64,000 nucleotides of DNA from Maniola hyperantus (GCF_902806685.2 NC_048542.1:62001-126000), one strand, 5' to 3'. Numbered from the stretch's first letter, positions 53,501 through 53,986 are shown. Notes: generated by a model not told the origin, from the sequence alone. Numbers and translations: made by a program.

Positions 53501-53986
53501 GCGTCATCACGAACGTGCGAACTGGGCCCATAAATCTCATCGGTGCTCTCACTTGCACTTACAGGCATTATGGAACTGTATAAAAAAAATAATAAAAAAA
53601 AAATCCTATGCTCTGGTTTTGCGTGTAACAGCAGCAAAGAGGATTTGTCGATAGTCGATACAGGTTATAAAAAGCGCCCATACGTTTTACCTGCGTCCGA
53701 ACGGCATCCCTTTATCGACAACGACTTGTGCGGCATTCTCACAACCCTTGATCGTATGACTTATGAGTCCATTCGCACGTTCGTAGTGGCTTTAGTATAA
53801 GCGTGTGTGGTGTCGCGCAGGGCACGTGCTCGGCGGCGCACGGCGCGGCGCGGTGCTCGTGCGCGGCGCAGTGGCGCGGGGAGCGCTGCGAGCTGCCCGC
53901 GGAGCCCGCGCCGCCAGCGGAGCCCGCGGCGCCGGCGCGCGACGCCGACGACGCCGACGACGCCGACGACGCGCAGCGCCCGGCCG
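634..53986 (+). CDS. LRP1: LRP1-like giant lipoprotein receptor, 57 exons, 3' incomplete
   Basis: Type I membrane endocytic receptor of the LDL-receptor family. LDLa modules bind ligands with Ca2+, YWTD propellers flanked by EGF modules release cargo in endosomes, and a cytoplasmic tail (not in this window) would recruit adaptors. Seen here: a signal peptide, about 28-29 six-cysteine LDLa modules ending in SDE-type acidic motifs, many EGF modules, and eight propellers with LYW/YWTD-type repeats. The propellers fall 2-4-1-1 between LDLa clusters of 3, 6, 9 and 10-11 modules, the LRP1 order (human clusters have 2, 8, 10 and 11). The 57 exons join in frame to about 4,438 codons, close to a whole LRP1 ectodomain. 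Exons are extremely GC-rich with GC-ending codons, while introns are AT-rich. One intron is GC-AG; all others I placed are GT-AG. LRP2/megalin is less likely because its first LDLa cluster is larger. Transmembrane and tail exons were not found up to 64000. Boundaries are by eye, without transcripts. Confidence 0.88.
1128..2616 (-). repeat. 3' LTR of the intron 1 retrotransposon
   Basis: 1489-bp terminal repeat, TG...CA, third family copy at 32201-33696. On the plus strand the LTR opens with TGTAAGG, which resembles a splice donor. A 72-codon reverse frame (2103-2321) is kept in both LTRs of this element but shows no known domain. Confidence 0.92.
2620..2630 (-). other. Polypurine tract
   Basis: AGGAGGGGAAG on the minus strand, three bases before the 3' LTR. 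It is in the expected place for plus-strand priming of the element. Confidence 0.75.
2631..3434 (-). other. Non-coding 3' region of the retrotransposon
   Basis: About 800 bp between the integrase stop and the polypurine tract. A 114-codon plus-strand frame (2974-3318) is Lys/Asn/Ser-rich with no recognisable domain. No envelope-like gene is seen. Confidence 0.5.
3435..6583 (-). pseudogene. pol: Retrotransposon Pol (PR-RT-RNase H-IN), frame broken
   Basis: Four reading-frame pieces follow each other on the minus strand: 6583-5633 (aspartic protease with DSGA, then the N-terminal RT), 5610-4576 (RT palm with YIDD at residues 36-39, then RNase H), 4585-4304 (connection and N-terminal integrase with a His pair) and 4391-3435 (integrase core D45, D105, E141 with 35 residues between the last two, then the C-terminal domain). 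Similarity runs on across the gaps in different frames, so at least three frameshifts interrupt it; the first two sit at a T7 run (5655-5661) and a short T run near 4590. The element as read cannot make a full Pol. Because breaks lie in homopolymers they could be real decay or sequencing error. Confidence 0.85.
6619..7887 (-). CDS. gag: Retrotransposon Gag polyprotein
   Basis: An intact 422-codon frame. The N-terminal third looks helical, the middle resembles a retrotransposon gag/capsid domain (residues around 170-310, with Trp-Tyr-Arg and Leu-rich helices), and the C-terminus holds a CX2CX4HX4C zinc knuckle (CYKCGKGNHSFKFC) followed by further Cys pairs. It would form the particle and bind element RNA in the cytoplasm. 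It lies downstream of the primer-binding site after an untranslated leader of about 1.15 kb, and the pol frame begins 35 bp after its stop. No damage seen in this frame. Confidence 0.85.
   Translation of the reverse strand: MEQTFAQFHSLLKDELCYEVSIRSETPAPTVLGLKKQLKQLIQEIPSESILETDFSSESELGVITKKLQDLEDLLKKCSDTKDRHALCRSKALASHLYFRILRIQCSELSLISRKSELHTKLQSLISRLDADNESSHDESLDSESTAVDCTGDKNVAKWKLNFNGQGDPRSFIERVEEYKRSYGVSDGKLFVSAFHLFTGRALLWYRGNKCQVSSWSELKTLFLEEFDAVDYDYRLLGEIRARTQGSEEPVSIYFAVMFGMFSRLSTPLSEEQKLQILLHNIRPFYSEQLALVDIKSVAMLKEKCRKLEAARQRSALFSEPTNSKATLSSEFAYKQVTKQINTLSVTPAPKVDTSKGTDFTKTNKQLCYKCGKGNHSFKFCRTVPKFIRCFSCGRQNFTVKTCPSCSKKATSKPAPDKNSKN
7888..9035 (-). other. Untranslated leader of the retrotransposon
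   Basis: About 1.15 kb of AT-rich sequence between the primer-binding site and the gag start, with no long frame. It probably holds packaging and translation signals, but none can be identified by eye. Confidence 0.5.
9036..9048 (-). other. Primer-binding site (tRNA-Lys-like)
   Basis: Reads TGGCGCCCGAACG on the minus strand, two bases inside the 5' LTR. The TGGCGCC start is typical of retroelement primer-binding sites that pair with a tRNA CCA end. The tRNA identity is inferred. Confidence 0.75.
9051..10534 (-). repeat. 5' LTR of the intron 1 retrotransposon
   Basis: 1484-bp terminal repeat almost identical to 1128-2616. Differences are mainly single-A losses near 9757-9790 and 10250. It should carry the element's own promoter, reading toward lower coordinates. 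Confidence 0.92.
10539..12504. other. Intron 1 segment between retrotransposon and array
   Basis: Mostly AT-rich unique-looking DNA with a LINE 3'-end relic at 11611-11742. At 12263-12302 lies a sequence that is the reverse complement, with mismatches, of 15947-15986, so the two may be ends of one decayed transposon. No exon-like frame was found. Confidence 0.4.
11611..11742 (+). repeat. Non-LTR retrotransposon 3'-end relic
   Basis: Contains a 'cttctcggtgggaaagtcat' block followed by AT-rich sequence ending in AATAAAAGATATTTTTATTTT. Clearly related copies lie at 21600-21745 (+), 13255-13345 (-) and 52977-53062 (-). Shared sequence plus an A/T-rich tail suggests a LINE 3' UTR. Confidence 0.5.
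12505..13170. repeat. 116-bp tandem array, 5.7 copies
   Basis: Units start at 12505, 12621, 12737, 12853, 12969 and 13085 and look identical by eye. The unit is GC-rich (starts tgtcggccactgggcccccg). The sequence is unrelated to the other 116-bp array at 34150-36839. Confidence 0.95.
13255..13345 (-). repeat. LINE 3'-end relic, reverse orientation
   Basis: Reverse-complement relative of the 11611-11742 repeat, recognised by the 'accgagaaaaaccagcaaga' block. Confidence 0.4.
13597..13634. repeat. 7-bp microsatellite (gcgcact)n
   Basis: Five to six units of gcgcact, just upstream of the TTA-flanked foldback element. A similar but reverse-type (cgcactc)n tract is at 59625-59706. Confidence 0.85.
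13715..14595. mobile_element. TTA-flanked foldback/MITE, Harbinger-like
   Basis: The ends are inverted repeats that start GGGCCGATTCACACC and are flanked by TTA (13712-13714 and 14596-14598), the target size of PIF/Harbinger elements. A second inverted block of 26 bp lies inside at 13769-13794 and 14482-14507. The centre (about 13795-14420) is another repeat, with the 'gcccgcggcttcgcccgcgt' motif and a CAGT microsatellite, and seems to have inserted inside the foldback. A perfect 14-bp hairpin with a 6-nt loop sits at 14431-14464. No transposase is present. The class is inferred from TSD and TIR only. Confidence 0.7.
14950..15100. mobile_element. Short MITE with ~27-bp inverted ends
   Basis: Starts cgcgacaggtcgaaatggca and ends with the near reverse complement of that sequence. 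A related copy is at 51416-51536. The interior is GC-rich (repeated 'gcgggtgtgcggggtg' words). No TSD is obvious. Confidence 0.6.
15101..16024. other. End of intron 1, AT-rich
   Basis: AT-rich sequence with many 'tacctac' words and no frame of note. At 15947-15986 lies an inverted relative of 12263-12302 ('aaggccggtgtacatt'), only about 40 bp before the exon 2 acceptor. Confidence 0.4.
16025..16180 (+). CDS. LRP1: LRP1 exon 2: LDLa 1
   Basis: Acceptor CCCGCAG|GC, donor TGCG|GTAGCT, phase 1 to phase 1. Encodes an Ala/Glu-rich lead and the first LDLa module ending DASDELDC. The other nearby acceptor, at 16007, is out of phase. Confidence 0.85.
16181..16843. other. Intron 2
   Basis: AT-rich first half. 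From about 16605 the sequence is GC-richer and resembles 19205-19335 in part, suggesting a dispersed repeat. A forward frame from 16657 stays open right through the exon 3 acceptor, probably by chance. Confidence 0.4.
16844..17122 (+). CDS. LRP1: LRP1 exon 3: LDLa 2 and 3
   Basis: Acceptor TTGCGCAG|TG, donor ACAACT|GTGAGC, phases 1/1. One typical LDLa module (CGAGQFRC...ASDEDPYMC) and a more divergent six-cysteine one ending DGSDEWDIC. Vertebrate LRP1 has two modules in this cluster. Confidence 0.88.
17237..17347 (+). CDS. LRP1: LRP1 exon 4: EGF
   Basis: Acceptor GTTGCAG|TC, donor GTCG|GTGAGT, phases 1/1. A six-cysteine EGF module of about 37 residues (…CYCRPGYEPRDGRC). Confidence 0.88.
17420..17548 (+). 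CDS. LRP1: LRP1 exon 5: calcium-binding EGF
   Basis: Phases 1/1. Starts DSDEC, and the CXCXXGY-type ending ACVAGYALRDDRRTC marks a Ca-binding EGF, as found before propeller 1 in LDLR-family proteins. Confidence 0.9.
17614..17874 (+). CDS. LRP1: LRP1 exon 6: start of propeller 1
   Basis: Acceptor TCTGTGCAG|AG, donor CAGCT|GTACGT, phases 1/1. First propeller blades; LTLLVVTQSG strand and an IDFHYGNGSVCYVH repeat. Confidence 0.88.
17940..18635 (+). CDS. LRP1: LRP1 exon 7: propeller 1 and EGF
   Basis: 696 bp, phases 1/1. Four or more YWTD-type repeats (VDWVAGNWYFAD, LLYWAD) and a closing EGF (HPCATRNGGCAHIC). Confidence 0.9.
18723..18894 (+). CDS. LRP1: LRP1 exon 8: propeller 2 start
   Basis: Acceptor GTGTCGCAG|TG after a T/G-rich tract, donor CACAG|GTGCGT, ends phase 2. 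Encodes SYVVVSRGSP and the DAHTGTLYYCDVH blade motif. Confidence 0.87.
18961..19058 (+). CDS. LRP1: LRP1 exon 9: propeller 2
   Basis: Phase 2 in, phase 1 out. Encodes EIVRQRLDGG then NCEGLAIDWM, typical of the strand before a YWTD. Confidence 0.87.
19337..19466 (+). CDS. LRP1: LRP1 exon 10: propeller 2
   Basis: Acceptor GTCCGCAG|GA, donor AACGG|GTAACA, ends phase 2. Holds NLYWTDDALG and RSIALDPANG. A 70-bp partial copy lies 90 bp after its start of the next intron at 19501-19570. Confidence 0.87.
19501..19570 (+). pseudogene. Partial copy of exon 10 in intron 10
   Basis: Matches 19342-19411 of exon 10 with two differences seen (including aacctg to aacgtg and ggcacg to ggcgcg). No AG acceptor lies directly before it and no good donor after it, so it is probably not spliced in. 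Confidence 0.8.
19817..20115 (+). CDS. LRP1: LRP1 exon 11: propeller 2
   Basis: Phase 2 in, phase 1 out (donor GAGG|GTACGT). Encodes MYWSVWAG, LHWPNGLALD and YLYWCDTYLNKIERV blade motifs. Confidence 0.88.
20190..20499 (+). CDS. LRP1: LRP1 exon 12: end of propeller 2, EGF, first half LDLa
   Basis: Phase 1 in, phase 2 out (donor CGCGG|GTGAGT). Last blade WVLWSEHGSG, an EGF (NACSHDNGGCAELC) and the opening of cluster II (CGAGYFHC). Confidence 0.88.
20586..20674 (+). CDS. LRP1: LRP1 exon 13: cluster II LDLa 1, second half
   Basis: Phase 2 in, phase 1 out. Completes the first cluster II module with DCPDASDEDASPRGVC. Confidence 0.87.
20901..20987 (+). CDS. LRP1: LRP1 exon 14: cluster II LDLa 2, first half
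   Basis: Acceptor TTGGCAG|CG, donor GCAG|GTCAGT, phases 1/1. CDAAQYLQCDANRCIPNAWI then CDG. Confidence 0.87.
21056..21344 (+). CDS. LRP1: LRP1 exon 15: cluster II LDLa 2-4
   Basis: Phase 1 in, phase 2 out. Completes module 2 and carries two whole LDLa modules ending ADRSDEAGC and DASDERAC. Confidence 0.9.
21417..21498 (+). CDS. LRP1: LRP1 exon 16: cluster II LDLa 5, first half
   Basis: Phase 2 in, phase 0 out (donor AAAG|GTATTC). ACEEHEFQCTNGECIRK. Its codon use is less GC-rich than its neighbours. Confidence 0.85.
21600..21745 (+). repeat. Non-LTR retrotransposon 3'-end relic in intron 16
   Basis: Relative of 11611-11742, with 'cttctcggcaggaaagacat' and a tail of AATAAAAAAG plus repeated 'cattttt' words. 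Confidence 0.5.
21954..22194 (+). CDS. LRP1: LRP1 exon 17: cluster II LDLa 5-6
   Basis: Acceptor TCTTGCAG|GAG, phase 0 in, phase 1 out. Completes module 5 (DCLDSSDEAGC), then an Ala/Pro-rich linker and module 6 (GADEADRC). Confidence 0.88.
22262..22374 (+). repeat. Lepidopteran interspersed repeat fragment in intron 17
   Basis: Carries the 'ctagctgatgcccgcggcct' core and 'ggatgccggtatctcagtac' end seen in other copies in this window (26598-27063, 39970-40163, 55375-55592). Confidence 0.6.
22405..22577 (+). CDS. LRP1: LRP1 exon 18: EGF
   Basis: Phase 1 in, phase 0 out (donor CCAG|GTATGC). One EGF (CSVAPCSHSCHATPRGPACA) and the start of a second. Confidence 0.87.
22659..23148 (+). CDS. LRP1: LRP1 exon 19: EGF and propeller 3
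   Basis: Acceptor GGTTGCAG|ACG, phase 0 in, phase 1 out. Ends the EGF (CTCLAGYRLADDGFTC), then blades with LYWTDVVAG, NLYWVDSSLRQIEVARLDG and PRALALDPN. Confidence 0.9.
23205..23278 (-). repeat. tRNA-derived SINE relic
   Basis: On the minus strand it shows an A-box-like 'tagctcaaagcggg' and a B-box-like 'ggttcaaaccc' at tRNA-like spacing. Confidence 0.5.
23292..23379. repeat. 88-bp palindrome with perfect 42-bp arms
   Basis: Left arm 23292-23333, 4-nt loop AAAT at 23334-23337, right arm 23338-23379. I checked the arms base by base and found them fully complementary. Confidence 0.95.
24255..24865 (+). pseudogene. LINE reverse transcriptase C-terminal relic
   Basis: Two short stretches read like the C-terminal end of a CR1/Jockey-type RT: MALQLYNKLPASLADRNLLR (about 24259-24318) and LKTFKYKIKEFLLHKRYYSL (about 24789-24848). 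About 470 bp of AT-rich DNA separates them. Decayed. Confidence 0.5.
25011..25556 (+). CDS. LRP1: LRP1 exon 20: propeller 3 end and EGF
   Basis: Acceptor GTGCGCAG|GC, donor CGAAG|GTATGT, phases 1/1. VLFWSDWEAA, LYWVDARSDS, VYWTDWRSNG and an EGF (NPCAANGACSHLC). Confidence 0.9.
25630..25784 (+). CDS. LRP1: LRP1 exon 21: propeller 4 start
   Basis: Phase 1 in, phase 0 out (donor AGAG|GTGAGT). Ala-rich strand then ALYWADAE. Confidence 0.87.
25854..26196 (+). CDS. LRP1: LRP1 exon 22: propeller 4
   Basis: Phase 0 in, phase 1 out (ACCA|GTAACT). Blade motifs LALDWAARLLYFV and AVDPRRGRLYWAL. Confidence 0.87.
26598..27063 (+). repeat. Interspersed repeat with nested insertion, intron 22
   Basis: Begins 'ctagatgatgcccgcgactt' and ends 'ttcgcatttataatattagt'. 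A different repeat (about 26676-26903, related to 53201-53445) sits inside it. Confidence 0.6.
27345..27575 (+). pseudogene. BEL/Pao-type integrase fragment
   Basis: The first part reads like the integrase catalytic region of BEL/Pao retrotransposons (RRGHCSQIWSDNGGNFVGAS, with the Asp of SDNG). The frame is short and soon runs into a 20-bp perfect inverted repeat (27430-27449 and 27483-27502), so only a relic is left. Confidence 0.6.
27737..27834 (+). CDS. LRP1: LRP1 exon 23: propeller 4
   Basis: Acceptor CATTGCAG|GC, phase 1 in, phase 0 out (CACT|GTAAGT). MCVDAQRERLYWLNLGSGTI. Confidence 0.87.
27911..28399 (+). pseudogene. Retroelement-derived C-terminal ORF fragment, intron 23
   Basis: A frame open for about 160 codons. 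It resembles the C-terminal part of RT-bearing retroelement proteins common in invertebrate genomes: DGKRPDGMSLIPWKVGRVLV, then WDATCSDTLAPSHL, PFGVETLGPWGP and a TGDRRAGSYLGQR-like block. It lacks the RT core and a start. The match is from memory of the family, so a domain search is needed. Confidence 0.55.
28605..28746 (+). CDS. LRP1: LRP1 exon 24: propeller 4
   Basis: Acceptor GGTGGCAG|GTG, phase 0 in, phase 1 out (ACCG|GTACGA). Encodes ELLWADAARGAVL and two Cys. Confidence 0.85.
29458..30064. repeat. 39-bp tandem array, about 15.5 copies
   Basis: Unit reads tgcctcagcgtaatgctgta plus gtagtgtatgtgggtacac. Units differ mainly at ctcaGcg/ctcGgcg and ctg/ccg. As 39 is a multiple of 3, frames stay open on both strands, giving false 220-260-codon ORFs. 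Confidence 0.95.
30331..30642 (-). pseudogene. LINE reverse transcriptase C-terminal fragment
   Basis: A 103-codon frame. Its second half matches the usual end of non-LTR RT proteins (SFRLAFSRIWNIIPPPVQHL then AFKSKLKKILL). It lacks the catalytic RT domain and is therefore a 5'-truncated copy. Confidence 0.65.
30885..31348. repeat. 58-bp tandem array, 8 copies
   Basis: Unit starts tgtgtagctgggatgacgta and includes cctggcaggaagcgtttttg. The first and last units carry single changes (gctgagatga, ctcaaatt). The period is exactly half of 116. Confidence 0.95.
31689..31856 (+). CDS. LRP1: LRP1 exon 25: EGF closing propeller 4
   Basis: Acceptor GTGTTGCAG|AG, donor CAAAG|GTGATT, phases 1/1. EGF with PCQHLCVPLSDTRSTCLCAQ then GYEPHDTRC. 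Confidence 0.88.
31968..32135 (+). CDS. LRP1: LRP1 exon 26: propeller 5 start, with internal 33-bp repeat
   Basis: Acceptor CTCGGCAG|CG, donor GCTG|GTACGT, phases 1/1. VDDVLLYSRSWELRG is followed by two direct 33-bp copies (32015-32080), each coding VRLSAGGDAQ plus His or Asp, then VLPPIAQVACAASIDYDAG. In related propellers this loop normally has one such segment, so the second looks like a small in-frame duplication. A damaged copy of the exon lies downstream. Confidence 0.87.
32201..33696 (-). mobile_element. Solo LTR of the intron 1 retrotransposon family
   Basis: 1496 bp, TG...CA, flanked by a 4-bp duplication TCGC (32197-32200 and 33697-33700). Same orientation as the full element. It differs from the full-length LTRs at more sites than they differ from each other (for example ggcgg for ggtgg near the start), so it is older. 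A solo LTR arises by recombination between the two LTRs of one insertion. Confidence 0.92.
33721..34149. repeat. 33-bp minisatellite, 13 units, exon-derived
   Basis: 429 bp = 13 x 33. Each unit starts gtgcggctgtcggccggcgg and would code an 11-residue repeat (VRLSAGGDAQH). It is the same unit found twice in exon 26. Three variants are seen (gtcggcgcgcaggac, and tcggtcgg twice). Confidence 0.95.
34150..36839. repeat. 116-bp tandem array, about 23 copies
   Basis: Starts directly after the minisatellite. Unit starts points can be taken as 34265, 34381, 34497 and so on, every 116 bp, with almost no variation. Each unit has two GTGAGT words and 'ttcctgcag' and 'cgcag' words. No long-lived frame. 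Confidence 0.95.
36969..37226 (+). CDS. LRP1: LRP1 exon 27: propeller 5
   Basis: Acceptor GTGCGCAG|AG, donor ACCG|GTCAGT, phases 1/1. EEWVYWADPEAG and LALDPVARNLYWSDAARALL blade motifs. Confidence 0.88.
37301..37437 (+). CDS. LRP1: LRP1 exon 28: propeller 5
   Basis: Phase 1 in, phase 0 out (GCAG|GTACGC). DGWAGYLVLAGGGWVQRARL. The donor is followed within 12 bp by a CACCT microsatellite. Confidence 0.86.
37449..37674. repeat. 5-bp microsatellite (tcacc)n
   Basis: About 226 bp of tcacctcacc with scattered tcaccccacc units, just inside intron 28. Confidence 0.95.
37690..38060. other. Rest of intron 28
   Basis: Starts with 'aagggccgatttacaccggg', a relic of the inverted-repeat end seen at 13715. 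The remainder is AT-rich with nothing I can name. Confidence 0.4.
38061..38221 (+). CDS. LRP1: LRP1 exon 29: propeller 5
   Basis: Acceptor GGTTACAG|GAG, phase 0 in, phase 2 out (CGACAC|GTACGC). QWVYWADTWDVGVWRARYAG and HLYWLDT. Confidence 0.86.
38655..38754 (+). CDS. LRP1: LRP1 exon 30: propeller 5, non-canonical GC donor
   Basis: Acceptor TGACGCAG|G, phase 2 in. Reads TMLQHGSVAAAPLANLSDYR to LGASLKDLK, the usual end of an LRP propeller. The only donor that keeps frame with exon 31 is AAG|GCGAGT, so this intron is GC-AG, phase 0. Confidence 0.8.
39020..39173 (+). CDS. LRP1: LRP1 exon 31: EGF after propeller 5
   Basis: Acceptor TGTGTGCAG|ATC, phase 0 in, phase 1 out (ACGC|GTCAGT). EGF SPCARGNGGCAALCLWDG then ACPHGDLAPDAHNC. 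Confidence 0.88.
39201..39246. repeat. CA microsatellite
   Basis: (AC)n with ATCAC interruptions, 28 bp after the exon 31 donor. Confidence 0.9.
39970..40163 (+). repeat. Interspersed repeat copy in intron 31
   Basis: Starts 'gactagctgatgcccacgac' and ends 'cacactttcgcatttataat'. Same family as 26598-27063 and 55375-55592. The rest of intron 31 (39250-39970) is AT-rich without a recognised feature. Confidence 0.65.
40283..40385 (+). CDS. LRP1: LRP1 exon 32: propeller 6 start
   Basis: Acceptor CCGTGCAG|CG, phase 1 in, phase 2 out (AACAA|GTGAGT). ATAFLVYSRGTAIDSIRLDA. An in-frame alternative acceptor 12 bp upstream (exon start 40271) would add four residues. Confidence 0.82.
40449..40579 (+). 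CDS. LRP1: LRP1 exon 33: propeller 6
   Basis: Phase 2 in, phase 1 out (GAGC|GTGAGT). ALAYEYDTSTLFYSDIQRAA, then HFNGSDHRVLLE. Confidence 0.88.
40661..41521 (+). CDS. LRP1: LRP1 exon 34: propeller 6, EGF, cluster III LDLa 1
   Basis: 861 bp, phases 1/1 (donor TGCA|GTGGGT). Blades VEGMVFAAAERALYWT, RRVYWSDWNAARPRIERAL and RLLYWADARLDKIERM; EGF DPCAVANGGCAEAC; LDLa ending DASDEDLYYC. Confidence 0.92.
41598..41739 (+). CDS. LRP1: LRP1 exon 35: cluster III LDLa 2
   Basis: Acceptor GTGTTGCAG|CG, phase 1 in, phase 2 out (CTACAA|GTATTA). One module ending DASDEADC and the start of the next. Confidence 0.87.
41819..42039 (+). CDS. LRP1: LRP1 exon 36: cluster III LDLa 3-4
   Basis: Acceptor TTCTGCAG|A, phase 2 in, phase 1 out (CCGG|GTGGGT). 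KCDDGTCVEIGARCDG ending DASDERNC, then a module ending DASDEADC. Confidence 0.87.
42110..42298 (+). CDS. LRP1: LRP1 exon 37: cluster III LDLa 5
   Basis: Phases 1/1. An acidic linker of about 20 residues, then CTTEQFQCGSAGAVECIPLA and DGSDEAEHC. Confidence 0.88.
42373..42554 (+). CDS. LRP1: LRP1 exon 38: cluster III LDLa 6
   Basis: Phase 1 in, phase 0 out (CGAC|GTGAGC). One module ending RAEDEARC and the first half of module 7. Confidence 0.88.
42653..43043 (+). CDS. LRP1: LRP1 exon 39: cluster III LDLa 7-9
   Basis: Acceptor CGTCCTCAG|AGC, phase 0 in, phase 1 out (TGCA|GTACGT). Ends module 7 (DGSDEPPGC), then two modules; module 8 has a Gly-run insert before SDEDPLLC. Confidence 0.9.
43121..43283 (+). 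CDS. LRP1: LRP1 exon 40: two EGF modules
   Basis: Phase 1 in, phase 2 out (TGCAG|GTACCG). NVNECLAASGGCAHNC starts one EGF and DVDECREDAPCEHHC the next, both with Ca-binding D/N-x-D/N-E starts. Confidence 0.88.
43370..43883. repeat. Interspersed 'gggttccgta'-family repeat in intron 40
   Basis: Contains a TCTG microsatellite, 'gggtacttcccgttgtccta', 'ggcaggtaggtaggtcttat' and ends 'cgcgagcctgactcgcactt'. Copies at 55994-56375 and 61166-61490 share these blocks. It ends about 27 bp before exon 41. Confidence 0.65.
43911..43993 (+). CDS. LRP1: LRP1 exon 41: EGF second half
   Basis: Acceptor TTCGTAG|A (the only TAG acceptor), phase 2 in, phase 1 out (TCCT|GTAAGT). NTLGSYVCSCAEGHRLLEDR. Confidence 0.85.
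44076..44765 (+). CDS. LRP1: LRP1 exon 42: propeller 7
   Basis: 690 bp, phases 1/1 (CGAG|GTGCGC). SLIFTNRYYIRR opens the propeller; NPDGLAVDWVAGNVYWCDKG and LLFWSDWGARPHIGRAGMDG are clear blades. Confidence 0.91.
44837..44964 (+). CDS. LRP1: LRP1 exon 43: propeller 7
   Basis: Phase 1 in, phase 0 out (CAAC|GTGAGT). GVWAGRVYWTDWETRALDSC. Confidence 0.88.
45003..45235 (+). repeat. Interspersed repeat copy in intron 43
   Basis: 'gactagctgatccgcccggc' start and 'cgtgggaactctttgatttt' near the end. Same family as 39970-40163, with about 100 bp of other sequence in the middle. Confidence 0.5.
45272..45392 (+). CDS. LRP1: LRP1 exon 44: end of propeller 7
   Basis: Acceptor CCATGCAG|GAG, phase 0 in, phase 1 out (CCCG|GTCAGT). 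Ends MDLRVLHPARQPPQP, the LRP 'HP..QP' propeller end. A second identical donor context lies 22 bp further on. Confidence 0.86.
45462..46500 (+). CDS. LRP1: LRP1 exon 45: EGF and cluster IV LDLa 1-8
   Basis: 1,039 bp, the largest exon, phase 1 in, phase 2 out (GCGCAG|GTTCGT). One EGF (CERLNCSGLCLLTAE), seven whole LDLa modules (endings DGSDEPASC, AGEDERDC, GGEDERDC, DGSDEGAWC, AREDEVAC, DGGDERDC, GGEDERGC) and half of the eighth. Confidence 0.92.
46657..47060 (+). CDS. LRP1: LRP1 exon 46: cluster IV LDLa 8-11
   Basis: Acceptor GCGTGCAG|C, phase 2 in, phase 1 out (ACCG|GTACAC). Modules ending DGSDEAAC, DGADEDAHEC and DGSDENPLLC, and a short last module (CGSGACVPRGAPCDT) with no acidic SDE end. 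Confidence 0.9.
47356..47425 (+). CDS. LRP1: LRP1 exon 47: EGF first half
   Basis: Phase 1 in, phase 2 out (TGCAA|GTGAGC). EGDCDWRSCPQLCLPKHRHN. Confidence 0.85.
47451..47513. repeat. CA microsatellite
   Basis: (CA)n of about 60 bp, 25 bp after the exon 47 donor, giving false open frames on both strands. Confidence 0.95.
47747..47814 (+). CDS. LRP1: LRP1 exon 48: EGF second half
   Basis: Acceptor CCCGGCAG|A, phase 2 in, phase 1 out (GTCG|GTGAGT). CAAGFRQHGGAGADHTLGCE. Confidence 0.85.
47889..48006 (+). CDS. LRP1: LRP1 exon 49: propeller 8 start
   Basis: Phase 1 in, phase 2 out (GCCAG|GTGAAC). ARLLVASGGALRLLDPHKHE, then a His/Glu/Arg-rich charged repeat. Confidence 0.84.
48217..48573 (+). 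CDS. LRP1: LRP1 exon 50: propeller 8
   Basis: Phase 2 in, phase 2 out (ACCGG|GTGAGT). Trp-rich EGWWWAWWGDAWG and AVDPASRRLYWTSVARAAHG. Confidence 0.87.
48652..48917 (+). CDS. LRP1: LRP1 exon 51: propeller 8
   Basis: Phase 2 in, phase 1 out (GAAG|GTAACC). EVFWSERGAFGGVLAARLDG and RRLYVLDAYYGTLHGVGTDG. Confidence 0.88.
48994..49194 (+). CDS. LRP1: LRP1 exon 52: end of propeller 8
   Basis: Phases 1/1 (GACG|GTCAGT). MAAWGEWVWCASARGVLAVA, then a Pro/Ala loop and IAVLHPVLYHDLPD. Confidence 0.87.
49195..51158. other. Intron 52
   Basis: AT-rich 2-kb intron. A 'tataaatgcgaaagtgtgtc' repeat end with a TCTG microsatellite is at 50430-50480 and a C-run ('ccccccccctcccctccccc') at about 50606. No exon-like frame. 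Confidence 0.5.
51159..51265 (+). CDS. LRP1: LRP1 exon 53: C-terminal EGF
   Basis: Acceptor GCGTTGCAG|AC, phase 1 in, phase 0 out (CGCAC|GTGAGT). CSAPEAACPRGALCLRGESG and SCLCPDG. Confidence 0.85.
51416..51536. mobile_element. Second copy of the short MITE, intron 53
   Basis: Same ends as 14950-15100 (cgcgacaggtcgaaatggca), internally shorter, with a damaged right end. It stops 27 bp before exon 54. Confidence 0.6.
51564..51806 (+). CDS. LRP1: LRP1 exon 54: two EGF modules
   Basis: Acceptor CCCATCAG|GAG, phase 0/0 (CGAG|GTGAGT). GTCALRDGAAACACPGEFAG and HYRCAAHCHRRGRCRAARAH. Confidence 0.86.
52174..52309 (+). CDS. LRP1: LRP1 exon 55: EGF
   Basis: Acceptor GACGCGCAG|TGC, phase 0 in, phase 1 out (TCGG|GTCAGT). 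CTCYAGYTGARCEVKL, an EGF end, and CLERGGDAGAACVCAPGYSG. Confidence 0.86.
52793..52914 (+). CDS. LRP1: LRP1 exon 56: EGF with internal 18-bp repeat
   Basis: Acceptor GTCCCGCAG|GT, phase 1 in, phase 0 out (CAAT|GTGAGT). After ENCTECAEGAEGAPC there are three 18-bp units (about 52838-52891) coding Cys-Arg-Ala-Asp-Ala-Ala/Val, so the Cys spacing departs from a normal EGF. Confidence 0.82.
52977..53062 (-). repeat. LINE 3'-end relic, reverse orientation, intron 56
   Basis: 'ctactggctcggaatgcctt' and 'gccgagaagaaacagcaaga' are the reverse complement of the 21600-21745 family. Confidence 0.45.
53201..53445. repeat. Interspersed repeat shared with 26676-26903
   Basis: 'aactagatggcgctgttcaa', 'gcaatctggactgtatatag' and 'cggtgggagatctccctttg' recur in the same order in both copies. 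Confidence 0.65.
53446..53820 (+). other. End of intron 56, open frame of unknown nature
   Basis: A forward frame (53543-53800, 85 codons) contains a Cys/Ser stretch and PASERHPFIDNDLCGILTTL. I recognise no family. It lies 20 bp before exon 57 and could be a repeat relic. Confidence 0.3.
53821..53986 (+). CDS. LRP1: LRP1 exon 57: last EGF and acidic linker
   Basis: Acceptor GTCGCGCAG|GGC, phase 0 in, phase 1 out (GCCG|GTGAGT). CSAAHGAARCSCAAQWRGER closes the EGF series; PAEPAPPAEPAAPA and a DADDADDADDAQ repeat form a juxtamembrane linker. The donor shows that more coding exons must follow. Confidence 0.85.
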
